From Gemmatimonadota bacterium (GTDB lineage Bacteria; Gemmatimonadota; Gemmatimonadetes; Longimicrobiales; Gaopeijiaceae), in assembly GCA_028873595.1 (NCBI GenBank), contig JAPPOV010000026.1, positions 124,001 through 188,000 of the forward strand: a stretch of 64,000 bases of DNA, given 5' to 3'. Shown piece by piece: positions 1 through 7,173 of the stretch. Both the position numbers and the translations under genes were made by a program. The notes under the pieces are model-generated. The model did no database searches. It was not told the origin of the DNA and saw nothing but the letters and a program-made list of their open reading frames with translations. How positions within the stretch are numbered: the first letter of the stretch is position 1; each line of letters begins with the position of its first letter.

Positions 1-187
1 TCGCAGTGGGCGCGATTTCGTGTGCCTCGAAAAGCCGCTGGAGTGACGAGCGGACCTGATGCTCGGTACCTCCCGCAGCGGCTGCCATTGCACCGAGGAC
101 TGGTGCACGTCCGGACTCAGCGAAGGACTGGTAGATGAACGTTCGGACCGTCCAGTCGAATTCGGTCAGCGGGGGAGCAGCGCTCAT
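1..187 (-). CDS. N-terminal fragment, possible MerB-like helical-domain protein (cut by window edge)
   Basis: A frame open from an ATG at 187 runs off the left edge, so only the first 62 residues are visible. They are helix-rich (TEFDWTVRTFIYQSF, then HQVRSSLQRLFEAHEI) and resemble the winged-helix N-terminal domain of organomercurial-lyase-like proteins, in which a short helical domain precedes the catalytic part. The catalytic cysteines would lie outside the window, so the family call is only a suggestion. The gene starts 25 bases after the stop of the P1-family peptidase on the same strand and may be its downstream operon partner. Confidence 0.45.
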   Translation of the reverse strand, partial: MSAAPPLTEFDWTVRTFIYQSFAESGRAPVLGAMAAAAGGTEHQVRSSLQRLFEAHEIAPTA

Positions 188-212
188 CGCCGGCTTCGCG
201 CGCAGGCGACCA

Positions 213-1382
213 TCACCGAATGACCCCGTATCGGCGGAGGATCTCGACCGTTGCGTCGATGGGAAGCGCTTCGACAGTCCGCCCATTGCTGGTCACGGTC
301 TCGGCCATGAAGAGGGAGTTGTAGATGGCTTCCTCCGTAGCTTCCACCGTGGCTTCGAAAAGCGGACTGACGGTTCCGTTCGACAGGTCGTCGTATCGGT
401 GAACGCCACCGGTGGTTGATCGACGCACGCCGTTCGCAGTGGAGAACGCGATGACGTAGTCGCCGGAGCCGTTGCTCGCGTAGGATCCCGTTCGGGACAG
501 TCCCATGATCGCTCGGCGGGCAATGCGCTCGAGGTTTCGGTCGGATAGCGGTGCGTCGGTCGCGACGACAATCATGATCGACCCCCACTCCTGGACATCG
601 GCGTCCGGGTCGTAGTCCTCGTCTCTACCGACCTGGTTCGCGAAGGCGTACTGCCCGAGCTCCTGTCCGACGGGTGCACCGGCGATTTGAAGAATGCCAC
701 CGAAGTTGGACTGGACCAGAACCCCCACGGTGTATCCACCGAGGCTCTCCGGCAGTACACGGCTGCTTGTGCCGATCCCTCCCTTCCAGCCGAACGCGAC
801 GGTGCCGGACCCGGCGCCCACCGCACCTTCTTCAACGCTGCCGTCCGTAGCACCTTCGAGCGCGGCAGCGACGTGCTCCGGCGTGATGGGGCGTGATCGG
901 ATGTCGTTCAGGCCTCCGTCGTTGGTCTCTCCGACGAAGGCGTTCAGCGAACGCACGTTCTGCATGTCGTCCTGGTCGAGCATCCATTCGACCATGGCGT
1001 CGGCCGCTTTCCAGACACATAGCGTGCAGGTCAGGAGAATCGGAGTCTCGAGTTCCCCGAGTTCACGCACTTGAGTGACACCGAGCAGCTTTCCATAGCC
1101 GTTACCCACGTGGAGCGCCGCGGGGACGCGGCTCATGTACGCGTTGCCGGAGTGAGGCACGATGGCCGTCACGCCGGTTCGTACGTTCGGCTCCTGGATC
1201 ACCGTGCTGTGGCCCACCCGGACGCCATCGACATCGGTGATGGCGTTGTGGGCTCCCGTGCGGAAGACACCAACTTCGATACCAAGATCTCGTGCGCGCA
1301 CACGATCTGTGCTCTGAGCGTGAACGGTGGCCGGCGCGAAGACCGCGAAGAGCGTGACGGTGAGGATCGATAGCCGAGGCAT
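213..1382 (-). CDS. P1 (DmpA/S58) family N-terminal-nucleophile peptidase, secreted
   Basis: This 389-residue protein has the hallmarks of the DmpA/P1 aminopeptidase family, which hydrolyses small peptides, including D-amino-acid or beta-peptides, after autocatalytic cleavage into two chains. Residues 1-22 form a signal peptide ending in AHA before Q23, so it probably acts in the periplasm. The N-terminal part has the family pattern around DVDGVRVGHSTV (50-61). The conserved KGGIGTSSR lies at 200-208. The GSIMIVVATDAPL block gives Ser268 as the predicted nucleophile, with self-cleavage after Gly267. Length matches the family. Substrate cannot be told from sequence. It follows ctaB on the same strand with a hairpin between them. 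Confidence 0.9.
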   Translation of the reverse strand: MPRLSILTVTLFAVFAPATVHAQSTDRVRARDLGIEVGVFRTGAHNAITDVDGVRVGHSTVIQEPNVRTGVTAIVPHSGNAYMSRVPAALHVGNGYGKLLGVTQVRELGELETPILLTCTLCVWKAADAMVEWMLDQDDMQNVRSLNAFVGETNDGGLNDIRSRPITPEHVAAALEGATDGSVEEGAVGAGSGTVAFGWKGGIGTSSRVLPESLGGYTVGVLVQSNFGGILQIAGAPVGQELGQYAFANQVGRDEDYDPDADVQEWGSIMIVVATDAPLSDRNLERIARRAIMGLSRTGSYASNGSGDYVIAFSTANGVRRSTTGGVHRYDDLSNGTVSPLFEATVEATEEAIYNSLFMAETVTSNGRTVEALPIDATVEILRRYGVIR

Positions 1383-1405
1383 GCGATTCTCCTTGATGGC
1401 AATTC

Positions 1406-1425
1406 CACCGGAGCGGTCTCCGGTG
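1406..1425 (-). terminator. Hairpin between ctaB and the P1 peptidase gene
   Basis: A perfect 8-base-pair stem (CACCGGAG / CTCCGGTG) closes a CGGT loop in the short gap after the ctaB stop. There is no T-tract, so it may be a weak terminator, a processing site or an RNA-stability element. Confidence 0.4.
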
Positions 1426-1443
1426 TAGGGATCGGGGTGTGGC

Positions 1444-2349
1444 TCAGGCTCCGGTCATCAGAATGCGGAGCGTGTCGAACAGCATGAAGCCGAGAAGCAG
1501 CGGATGGTAGAGGAGCGAGGCAAGAAAGACCCCGCGGGCTCGCTCGTCGGTCATGTCTGAGCGCGCCCGAATGGCCGTGGTCAGGAAGGCGAGGCCGAGC
1601 AGAGCGGCACCCAGCGCATAGGGGAGGCCGGTGAAGCCCAGGATCGTCGGAGTCCAGCTGACTGGGATGAGCAGGGCCGTAGATGCGACCATCTGCGTGC
1701 CGATTGAACGGGCGCCACCCTCCGGAATCAGCCGGAAGCCAACGCGGGCATAGTCCGCTCGCAGCATCCATGCGAGACCCAGTACGTGCGGCAGCTGCCA
1801 GAGGTACCCGATCGCAAAGAGGGCGAGTCCCCCAGGGTCGATCGATCCGGTCACGGCCGTCCAACCGATGAGCATGGGAAGAGCACCGGGTACGGCGCCC
1901 GCCAGGGTCGCCATGTAGGACCGCGTCTTGAGCGGCGTGTAGACCCCATGGTACATGAGACCACTCATCGCCGTGATCAGAGCGGGTAAGGCCCCGATTG
2001 CCAATCCCATGTAGACCAGGCCACCGAGCAGAAGGGCACTGCCGAAGGCCAATGCTTCCATCGGGGCCACTCGGGCCGTTGGGAGTGGGCGACCCTGGGT
2101 GCGGTGCATGATCGCGTCGACGTCCCGCTCGACGAACTGATTCAGCGTGAGGGCTCCCGCCGTTGCAAGGCCCGTCCCGGCGATCGTGTGGATCGCGAGG
2201 GCCAGCTCGATTCGCCCGCTGCTCGCCACGAAGGCGCTGACCCCTGCCGTGATCATCACATACCCGGCGATACCGGGTTTGGTCAGCTCGTAATACGCGT
2301 GGAGACGCGAGCTGCTCGATCGTGTGATGGGTACGTTCGCCTGGGCCAT
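1444..2349 (-). CDS. ctaB: Protoheme IX farnesyltransferase (heme O synthase)
   Basis: The 301-residue polytopic membrane protein belongs to the UbiA prenyltransferase superfamily. It attaches a farnesyl group to heme B to make heme O, the precursor of heme A for cytochrome oxidase. The signature is NQFVERDVDAIMHRTQGRPLP from N70 to P90, with the Mg-diphosphate-binding aspartates D76 and D78. The second conserved loop, YTPLKTRS, starts at Y127. About eight or nine hydrophobic segments are visible. The frame stays open for another 145 codons upstream, but that stretch is arginine-rich and unlike the family, so the ATG at 2349 is preferred. No Shine-Dalgarno sequence is obvious there. No cytochrome-oxidase gene is adjacent. 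Confidence 0.92.
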   Translation of the reverse strand: MAQANVPITRSSSSRLHAYYELTKPGIAGYVMITAGVSAFVASSGRIELALAIHTIAGTGLATAGALTLNQFVERDVDAIMHRTQGRPLPTARVAPMEALAFGSALLLGGLVYMGLAIGALPALITAMSGLMYHGVYTPLKTRSYMATLAGAVPGALPMLIGWTAVTGSIDPGGLALFAIGYLWQLPHVLGLAWMLRADYARVGFRLIPEGGARSIGTQMVASTALLIPVSWTPTILGFTGLPYALGAALLGLAFLTTAIRARSDMTDERARGVFLASLLYHPLLLGFMLFDTLRILMTGA

Positions 2350-2833
2350 GGGGTTGGGCCGGGGGTGAGGCGAAACGCCGGTGACTCGCACTGCGGACAC
2401 CCGGCGCTCACGGAATGGAAAGGTACCGAGGGCGGCAGGTCGGGCGAAGAGTGTCCGCGTGGCGCGCGACGGGCTTCGCGACCGATCACATCTGTGTCGG
2501 TCGAGCACCATGTCGAGAATGCCGTTCAAGTGCTGCTTCATCGCAGCTCTCGCCGCCTTCACACCGTTCAACCCCTCACGCGTAAGGTTGACGAGTCGCC
2601 TGGCCGTCCCTCCAGGGGCTGGGGTGGGATCGAAGACCCGCGAAGAGAGGAGGTTCTTCCTCTCCAGTCTGCCCGGGATCACGTACACCGCGCTCTGAGA
2701 ACCGGCGCGGCCGGCTCGTGTCTCCCGTTCGTTACGAAGGCTGCCCCGTATGCCCTGTCTCCGATTCGCTAGACGACAGTGCATAGCATCTGTTTAAGTA
2801 TGAACAAGGATGTTCGCGGTATCGGTGTGAGAG
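2350..2833. other. Non-coding stretch upstream of ctaB, nothing recognised
   Basis: The region has open frames on both strands, but their translations are low-complexity and arginine-rich and resemble no family I know. No tRNA cloverleaf was seen. The ctaB promoter should lie here but no clear boxes stand out. Confidence 0.5.
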
Positions 2834-2851
2834 TCTCTGTCCGGACAGAGA
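2834..2851. promoter_or_regulatory. Perfect 18-bp palindrome in the intergenic region
   Basis: TCTCTGTCC is followed directly by its reverse complement GGACAGAGA. A gapless symmetric site in an AT-richer region, about 240 bases before the fasciclin-protein start, fits binding of a dimeric regulator. The inner CTGTC/GACAG half-site recurs in the second palindrome at 2993-3015. Confidence 0.5.
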
Positions 2852-2992
2852 TGCCGCTCGGGGTAGACCGCGGTGTGTTCTGTAAAGCACGATATATCAT
2901 ATGGTTACAGATACAGAGATGCATGGCGTCGGGCAGGGCATGTGCAATTTGTGGTGATTGAGGCGTCCCGTGTCCATGTCGGCATATACGGG

Positions 2993-3015
2993 CTGTCTAG
3001 GAATAACCTAGACAG
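2993..3015. promoter_or_regulatory. Operator-like inverted repeat abutting the fasciclin promoter
   Basis: Nine-base arms CTGTCTAGG and CCTAGACAG are separated by AATAA. The right arm ends five bases before a TTGACA box, so a bound protein would touch RNA polymerase. The geometry fits a dimeric transcription factor, but no regulator gene is adjacent to name it. Confidence 0.55.
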
Positions 3016-3019
3016 ATAC

Positions 3020-3047
3020 TTGACATATCGAGGAGCTTGTTTACTCT
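3020..3047 (+). promoter_or_regulatory. Sigma-70-type promoter for the fasciclin lipoprotein
   Basis: A consensus TTGACA at 3020-3025 is followed after 16 bases by TACTCT at 3042-3047, a weak -10 match. It lies 44 bases upstream of the ATG and directly downstream of the inverted repeat. Confidence 0.5.
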
Positions 3048-3090
3048 CTGTTCAATTACAATCATCCTAGCGAAAGCTATGGAGGCTACG

Positions 3091-4014
3091 ATGCTTCGCA
3101 TAAAATCCATTCGAATCGCCGGAGTCTTGCTGGCGGCGATCGGCCTTGCCGCGTGTGAGGAGGAGGCGACGACGGTCATTCCGGAGCAACCGGTCTCGAT
3201 CGCAGCGACCGCGGCAGGCACATCGGGTCTTTCGGCCCTCGTTTCTGCACTGCAGGCCGCCGATCTCGTTACAACGCTGGAAGGAACGGGACCATTCACA
3301 GTCTTTGCTCCCCTCAATTCGGCGTTTGGCGCGCTCGACCCGGCGGTCCTCGATGGGCTGCTCCAGACCGGCAATGTCGATCTTCTGACGCGTGTTCTGA
3401 CATTTCACGTTGTCGCCGGTGCTGCAGCGGCATCTACGGATCTGTCCGATGGACAGTCGTTCACGACCGTCGAGGGGGGGACGCTCACGATTGGAGTCAG
3501 CGCCGGCGGTGGCGTGACTGTGAACGGCGCGAACGTCGTCAGCGCTGACATAGAGGCTTCGAACGGAGTCGTGCACTTCATCGATGCGGTGCTGCTGCCC
3601 GAGGGCTTCAACGCGTATGAGACGGCCGTCTTGACGGGAACGACGACGACGCTGGCCTCGGCAGTACTCGCGGCCGAGCTGGACGACGACCTATCCGGCA
3701 CGGGACCGTTTACGATCTTCGCACCGACCAACGAAGCGTTCGCGGCGCTCTCGACGGTGCCGTCAGGCCAAGCCCTGACGGATGTCCTCACGTATCACGT
3801 CCTCGACTCGGAAGTCGCCTCGGGGGATCTGAGTGACGGACTACAGGTCACGAACACGCTGCTCGCGGGTGGCGTGTTCACGGTCAACATCAGTGGTAGC
3901 GATGTGACCATCACGGATGGTTCGGGCAACACGGTGAACGTGATCATCACCGATGTCCCGGCCTCCAACGGCATCATCCACGTCATTGACGCGGTGCTGA
4001 TTCCGACCCCGTAG
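3091..4014 (+). CDS. Lipoprotein with two fasciclin (FAS1) domains
   Basis: The 307-residue protein starts with a lipoprotein signal (MLRIKSIRIAGVLLAAIGLAAC) and a lipobox cysteine at residue 22, so it is probably anchored in the envelope. Two tandem FAS1 domains follow, roughly 30-165 and 170-306. Each has the H1-type motif (GPFTVFAPLNSAF; GPFTIFAPTNEAF) and the H2-type motif (NGVVHFIDAVLLP; NGIIHVIDAVLIP). FAS1 domains mediate adhesion or protein-protein contact; no catalytic role is implied. An ATG twelve bases upstream is possible, but GGAGG at 3081-3085 fits the start at 3091. A promoter with an operator-like repeat precedes it and a strong terminator follows, so it is a single-gene unit. 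Confidence 0.92.
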   Translation: MLRIKSIRIAGVLLAAIGLAACEEEATTVIPEQPVSIAATAAGTSGLSALVSALQAADLVTTLEGTGPFTVFAPLNSAFGALDPAVLDGLLQTGNVDLLTRVLTFHVVAGAAAASTDLSDGQSFTTVEGGTLTIGVSAGGGVTVNGANVVSADIEASNGVVHFIDAVLLPEGFNAYETAVLTGTTTTLASAVLAAELDDDLSGTGPFTIFAPTNEAFAALSTVPSGQALTDVLTYHVLDSEVASGDLSDGLQVTNTLLAGGVFTVNISGSDVTITDGSGNTVNVIITDVPASNGIIHVIDAVLIPTP

Positions 4015-4047
4015 CTTCCATAGCCAAGCCACAGATCCAGGGGTCGG

Positions 4048-4090
4048 CGGGTCTCGGGGTGTTCGCACCCCGGGGCCCGTTATCTGTTTT
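4048..4090 (+). terminator. Rho-independent terminator after the fasciclin gene
   Basis: A stem of about 14 pairs (4048-4061 with 4066-4079, including two G-T wobbles) closes a stable TTCG tetraloop and is followed by TATCTGTTTT. Confidence 0.8.
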
Positions 4091-4153
4091 GCCCAGTCGT
4101 GCGAGCGGAAACTCGACAAACGTCTTACCAGTAGTACCTACTTTGAGACGACG

Positions 4154-4822
4154 ATGAGCGATCACCACGATATCAGCGCGCAGGATCGGCGACGTCGGGA
4201 GCGGGCCACCTGGCGTAACGGCCTCGTCGTGTCCGTACTCCTGCACCTGATCGTCTTCCTTGGGTGGAATGGCAATGTGATTCCGGGCTCCCCGTTCGCC
4301 GCGGCCGGGCCACGGGCCGGTGACAACCGGGCTGCAGCCGGTTCGCTTCAGGCGCTGAATGTCCGGACTCCTCCGAGCCGCCCGATCATCCAGCCGCCTA
4401 TGCCACTCGCGGTCAACGTCGAGGTGGAACCAGTGGAATGGGAGGACGAAGTGGAGTACGACCCCGCGTCCGTGCTCGGTGAAAAGCCAGGACTCGACGA
4501 GGGTCCGGGACTGGATAGCGGGACCGGTGAAGGTGACGGCGGGAACGAAGAGGAGGGCTTCTACCGCCGCCAGCCCGCAACGCCTCGCGGGATGATCATC
4601 CCACCTACGAACGGGGATCTCCGTGGCACAGAGGTCCAGGTATGGGTCTTTGTGGATGAGCGTGGGCGCGTGGTGGCAGACTCCACTCGTCTCGATCCCC
4701 CGACTCGGGATCGTGGGTTCAACCGTCGACTGATTGAAGAGGCCTCGCAGTGGACGTTCCGGCCGGCCGTTCAGGAAGGGAAGGCGGTTTCGTCCTGGTT
4801 CCCGTACAAGATCACGATGTAA
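4154..4822 (+). CDS. TonB-family energy transducer-like protein
   Basis: This 222-residue protein has the TonB layout: a short basic cytoplasmic N-terminus, one membrane segment near 23-41 (GLVVSVLLHLIVFLGW), a long periplasmic linker rich in proline, glycine and acidic residues, and a C-terminal TonB-type domain (about 145-222, with VQVWVFVDERGRVVADS and EEASQWTFRPAVQEGKAV). TonB proteins pass proton-motive-force energy from ExbB/ExbD to outer-membrane receptors. No exbB, exbD or receptor gene is nearby, so partner and cargo are unknown. It is the first gene of a plus-strand run leading into arsC and the porX homologue. Confidence 0.82.
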   Translation: MSDHHDISAQDRRRRERATWRNGLVVSVLLHLIVFLGWNGNVIPGSPFAAAGPRAGDNRAAAGSLQALNVRTPPSRPIIQPPMPLAVNVEVEPVEWEDEVEYDPASVLGEKPGLDEGPGLDSGTGEGDGGNEEEGFYRRQPATPRGMIIPPTNGDLRGTEVQVWVFVDERGRVVADSTRLDPPTRDRGFNRRLIEEASQWTFRPAVQEGKAVSSWFPYKITM

Positions 4823-4968
4823 TCCGCCGGCTACCTGCTGCCAACACAGTGGCCAGGCCTGGTACGGGATGGGGCTGAAGGCGTTCCGTGGCTGCCCCGG
4901 CACAGGATCCTCGGGGCTGTCGGTGATGGTATCATTCGGTGGGAGCTACCAGTGCACCGGAGCAGGCG

Positions 4969-5577
4969 ATGACGGACGGGCAGGCAATCGACGTGTGGTT
5001 CGGGGACGGGGCACCTCATGCGGAGGAGATCGGGGTTGTGGCTCGCTTGCTCAGCGTCGACGTAATCGCACATGAGGGAGGTGGCCCGAGCACTATGGTC
5101 GGCGACGTGACACTGCCGGGCGATGCACCGAGATGGGTCATCGAGGCCGCCGTGCTGCGGGCCCTCGAGCCGAAGCACCTCCTCTTCGTCTGTGTCGCGA
5201 ACTCGGCCCGAAGTCAGATGGCCGAGGGCCTTGCACGATCGCTGGCGCCGGAAGGTGTGACGATCTCGTCGGCCGGTTCTGAGCCGACACGGGTGCGTCC
5301 ACAGGCCATTCAGGCGCTCTCTGAGGTCGGTCTCGACATAAGCGGCCACACCTCGAGCGGCACGAACGACGTATCGGGCCATGTCGATGCGGTGATCTCA
5401 CTGTGCGCCGAGGAGGTCTGCCCGGTATGGCTCGGTCACGCGTGGCGGTTGCACTGGAGCCTGCCTGATCCAGTCGGGTCCGGCCAGACTCCGGAAGAGG
5501 AAATGGACGCGTTTCGGTCCGCCCGTGACGAACTGGCTCGTCGACTCACGGTGCTGTTTCGTGGGTCCTCCGAGTAG
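4969..5577 (+). CDS. arsC: Arsenate reductase, thioredoxin-coupled LMW-phosphatase type, with N-terminal extension
   Basis: Residues about 69-202 match thioredoxin-dependent arsenate reductases, which reduce arsenate to arsenite on a low-molecular-weight tyrosine-phosphatase fold. The P-loop CVANSAR supplies Cys75 and Arg81. A LCAEEVCPV segment supplies the relay cysteines Cys136 and Cys141. LHWSLPDP supplies the acidic Asp157. The first 65 or so residues are an extra domain I do not recognise. A GTG 30 bases upstream is in frame, but the ATG at 4969 has a GGAG a few bases ahead. The stop lies 9 bases before porX, suggesting cotranscription. A tyrosine-phosphatase role is the alternative, but the second cysteine pair favours arsenate reduction. 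Confidence 0.8.
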   Translation: MTDGQAIDVWFGDGAPHAEEIGVVARLLSVDVIAHEGGGPSTMVGDVTLPGDAPRWVIEAAVLRALEPKHLLFVCVANSARSQMAEGLARSLAPEGVTISSAGSEPTRVRPQAIQALSEVGLDISGHTSSGTNDVSGHVDAVISLCAEEVCPVWLGHAWRLHWSLPDPVGSGQTPEEEMDAFRSARDELARRLTVLFRGSSE

Positions 5578-5586
5578 CTTTCACGA

Positions 5587-7161
5587 ATGACACAGTCCGC
5601 GCGCGCGAGGAAGCGCATTCTCTGGGTCGACGACGAGATCGATCTCCTGAAGCCGCATCTGCTTTTTCTGCAGGCGCGTAATTACCATGTGGACGCGATT
5701 TCGAACGGCGACGACGCTCTGGAGCTCATGCGGGAAGCGCCGTATGACCTGGTCCTGCTCGACGAGCAGATGCCGGGGCGTAGCGGGCTCGAGGTCCTGG
5801 AGATCATGCGCCGGGAGGCTCCGCACCAGCGGGTCGTCATGGTTACGAAATCGGAGGAGGACCACACGATGACTGAGGCGATCGGCCGCCGTGTCGACGA
5901 CTACCTGGTCAAGCCGACCTCGCCTCGTCAGGTCCTCAGCGTGGTCACCCGCATTTTGGAGGGCTCGTCGATCCGACAGGCGCGGGCGGCGCAGGACTTC
6001 GCCGCCCGTTTCGGCACACTCTCGCGGAACGCGCAACGGGCGCAGAGCGCGGACGAGTTCGCGTCAGTGTACACGGAGCTCGTCGACTGGCAGCTGCGAC
6101 TCGGCGAGGCCGGGGAGGAGGGTCTGCTCGACACGGTCGCATCGCTCGTGACGTCGCTGCGCAGGGATTTCGGCGAATGGGTGATGCGGGAGTATCCAGC
6201 GTGGATGAAGGACACGCCCGATCGACCGCGACTCTCGGTGGACCTCGTTCGAGAGTTTCTGGTTCCACGGCTCTCATCGAATCCGGTGTACTTCGTCGTG
6301 CTCGACTGCATGCGACTCGACCAGTGGCGTGCGATCGCTCCGTTGCTGGCCGAGTTCTTCGAGATCGACGAAACCGTGCACTACTCGATTCTACCGACTG
6401 CGACTCCGTATGCTCGGAATGCGATCTTTTCCGGCCAGTATCCGGACGAGATTGCGAGGGCTCACCCCGGCTGGTGGGATGCTTCCGACGACGAAGGCAG
6501 CCTGAATGCGTTCGAGGACGAACTTCTGGTCGAGCAGCTCAAGCGGTTGACCGGGCGCAACGTCCCGGTGCACTACGAGAAGATCTTCTCCGACCGGCAG
6601 CGGGAGCAGGTCCGAGGTCGGGTGAATTCGGCCTTGAAGAAAGAGGGGTCGGTCATCGCTCTGGTCTTCAACTTCGTGGACCTCATGACGCATGGCCGGT
6701 CCGAGTCCCCAATTCTCATGGAGGTAGCTCGGGACGAGGCTGCACTCCGAGATCTCACCCGAGCCTGGTTCGAGCGCTCGACCGCGTTCGATGTCCTGCG
6801 CGAGGCCGCTCGGCGGGGCCACGAGGTAATCCTGACAACGGACCATGGCTCAATCCTCTGCCAGCACCCGTCGACCGTCTTCGCCCGTAAGGATGCGACG
6901 AGCAATCTGCGTTACAAGTTCGGTCAGGATCTGCGCGCCGAGCAGAAGAACACGGCGTACCTGACGCGTGACGAGGGTCACCTTCGCCTCCCTGCGGGCC
7001 GCCTCGGGATGTCGTATCTGATCGCTCTGGAGGACTACTTCTTCGTCTATCCCACGAAGCTTCGTGAGTATCAGGCCCGGTACAGAAATTCATTTCTCCA
7101 CGGCGGCATCAGTCCGGAGGAAATGATTGTGCCGGTCGCCAGCCTCAAGCCGCGTCGCTGA
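5587..7161 (+). CDS. porX: PorX-like response regulator with PglZ (alkaline-phosphatase-superfamily) effector domain
   Basis: Residues 1-125 form a receiver domain: acidic pair D15/D16, phosphorylatable D59 in DLVLLDEQMPG, T87 and K109. A helical linker leads to a PglZ domain from about 230. Metal-site and active-site landmarks are D240 (VVLDCMRLDQWR), the nucleophile region PTATPYAR at 270-277, and D419-H420 in TTDHGS. This matches PorX, the Bacteroidota regulator of type IX secretion, whose PglZ domain is a zinc phosphodiesterase. At 524 residues the length also fits. No histidine kinase (PorY) or type IX secretion gene is in the window, so its pathway here is unknown. The MsbA-like transporter follows 12 bases later. 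Confidence 0.88.
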   Translation: MTQSARARKRILWVDDEIDLLKPHLLFLQARNYHVDAISNGDDALELMREAPYDLVLLDEQMPGRSGLEVLEIMRREAPHQRVVMVTKSEEDHTMTEAIGRRVDDYLVKPTSPRQVLSVVTRILEGSSIRQARAAQDFAARFGTLSRNAQRAQSADEFASVYTELVDWQLRLGEAGEEGLLDTVASLVTSLRRDFGEWVMREYPAWMKDTPDRPRLSVDLVREFLVPRLSSNPVYFVVLDCMRLDQWRAIAPLLAEFFEIDETVHYSILPTATPYARNAIFSGQYPDEIARAHPGWWDASDDEGSLNAFEDELLVEQLKRLTGRNVPVHYEKIFSDRQREQVRGRVNSALKKEGSVIALVFNFVDLMTHGRSESPILMEVARDEAALRDLTRAWFERSTAFDVLREAARRGHEVILTTDHGSILCQHPSTVFARKDATSNLRYKFGQDLRAEQKNTAYLTRDEGHLRLPAGRLGMSYLIALEDYFFVYPTKLREYQARYRNSFLHGGISPEEMIVPVASLKPRR

Positions 7162-7173
7162 CCAGCGATCAGA

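Noticed and set aside
2350-2784. In-frame upstream extension of ctaB (145 codons)
   Set aside because: The translation is arginine-rich and unlike any heme O synthase N-terminus; the ATG at 2349 gives normal family length.
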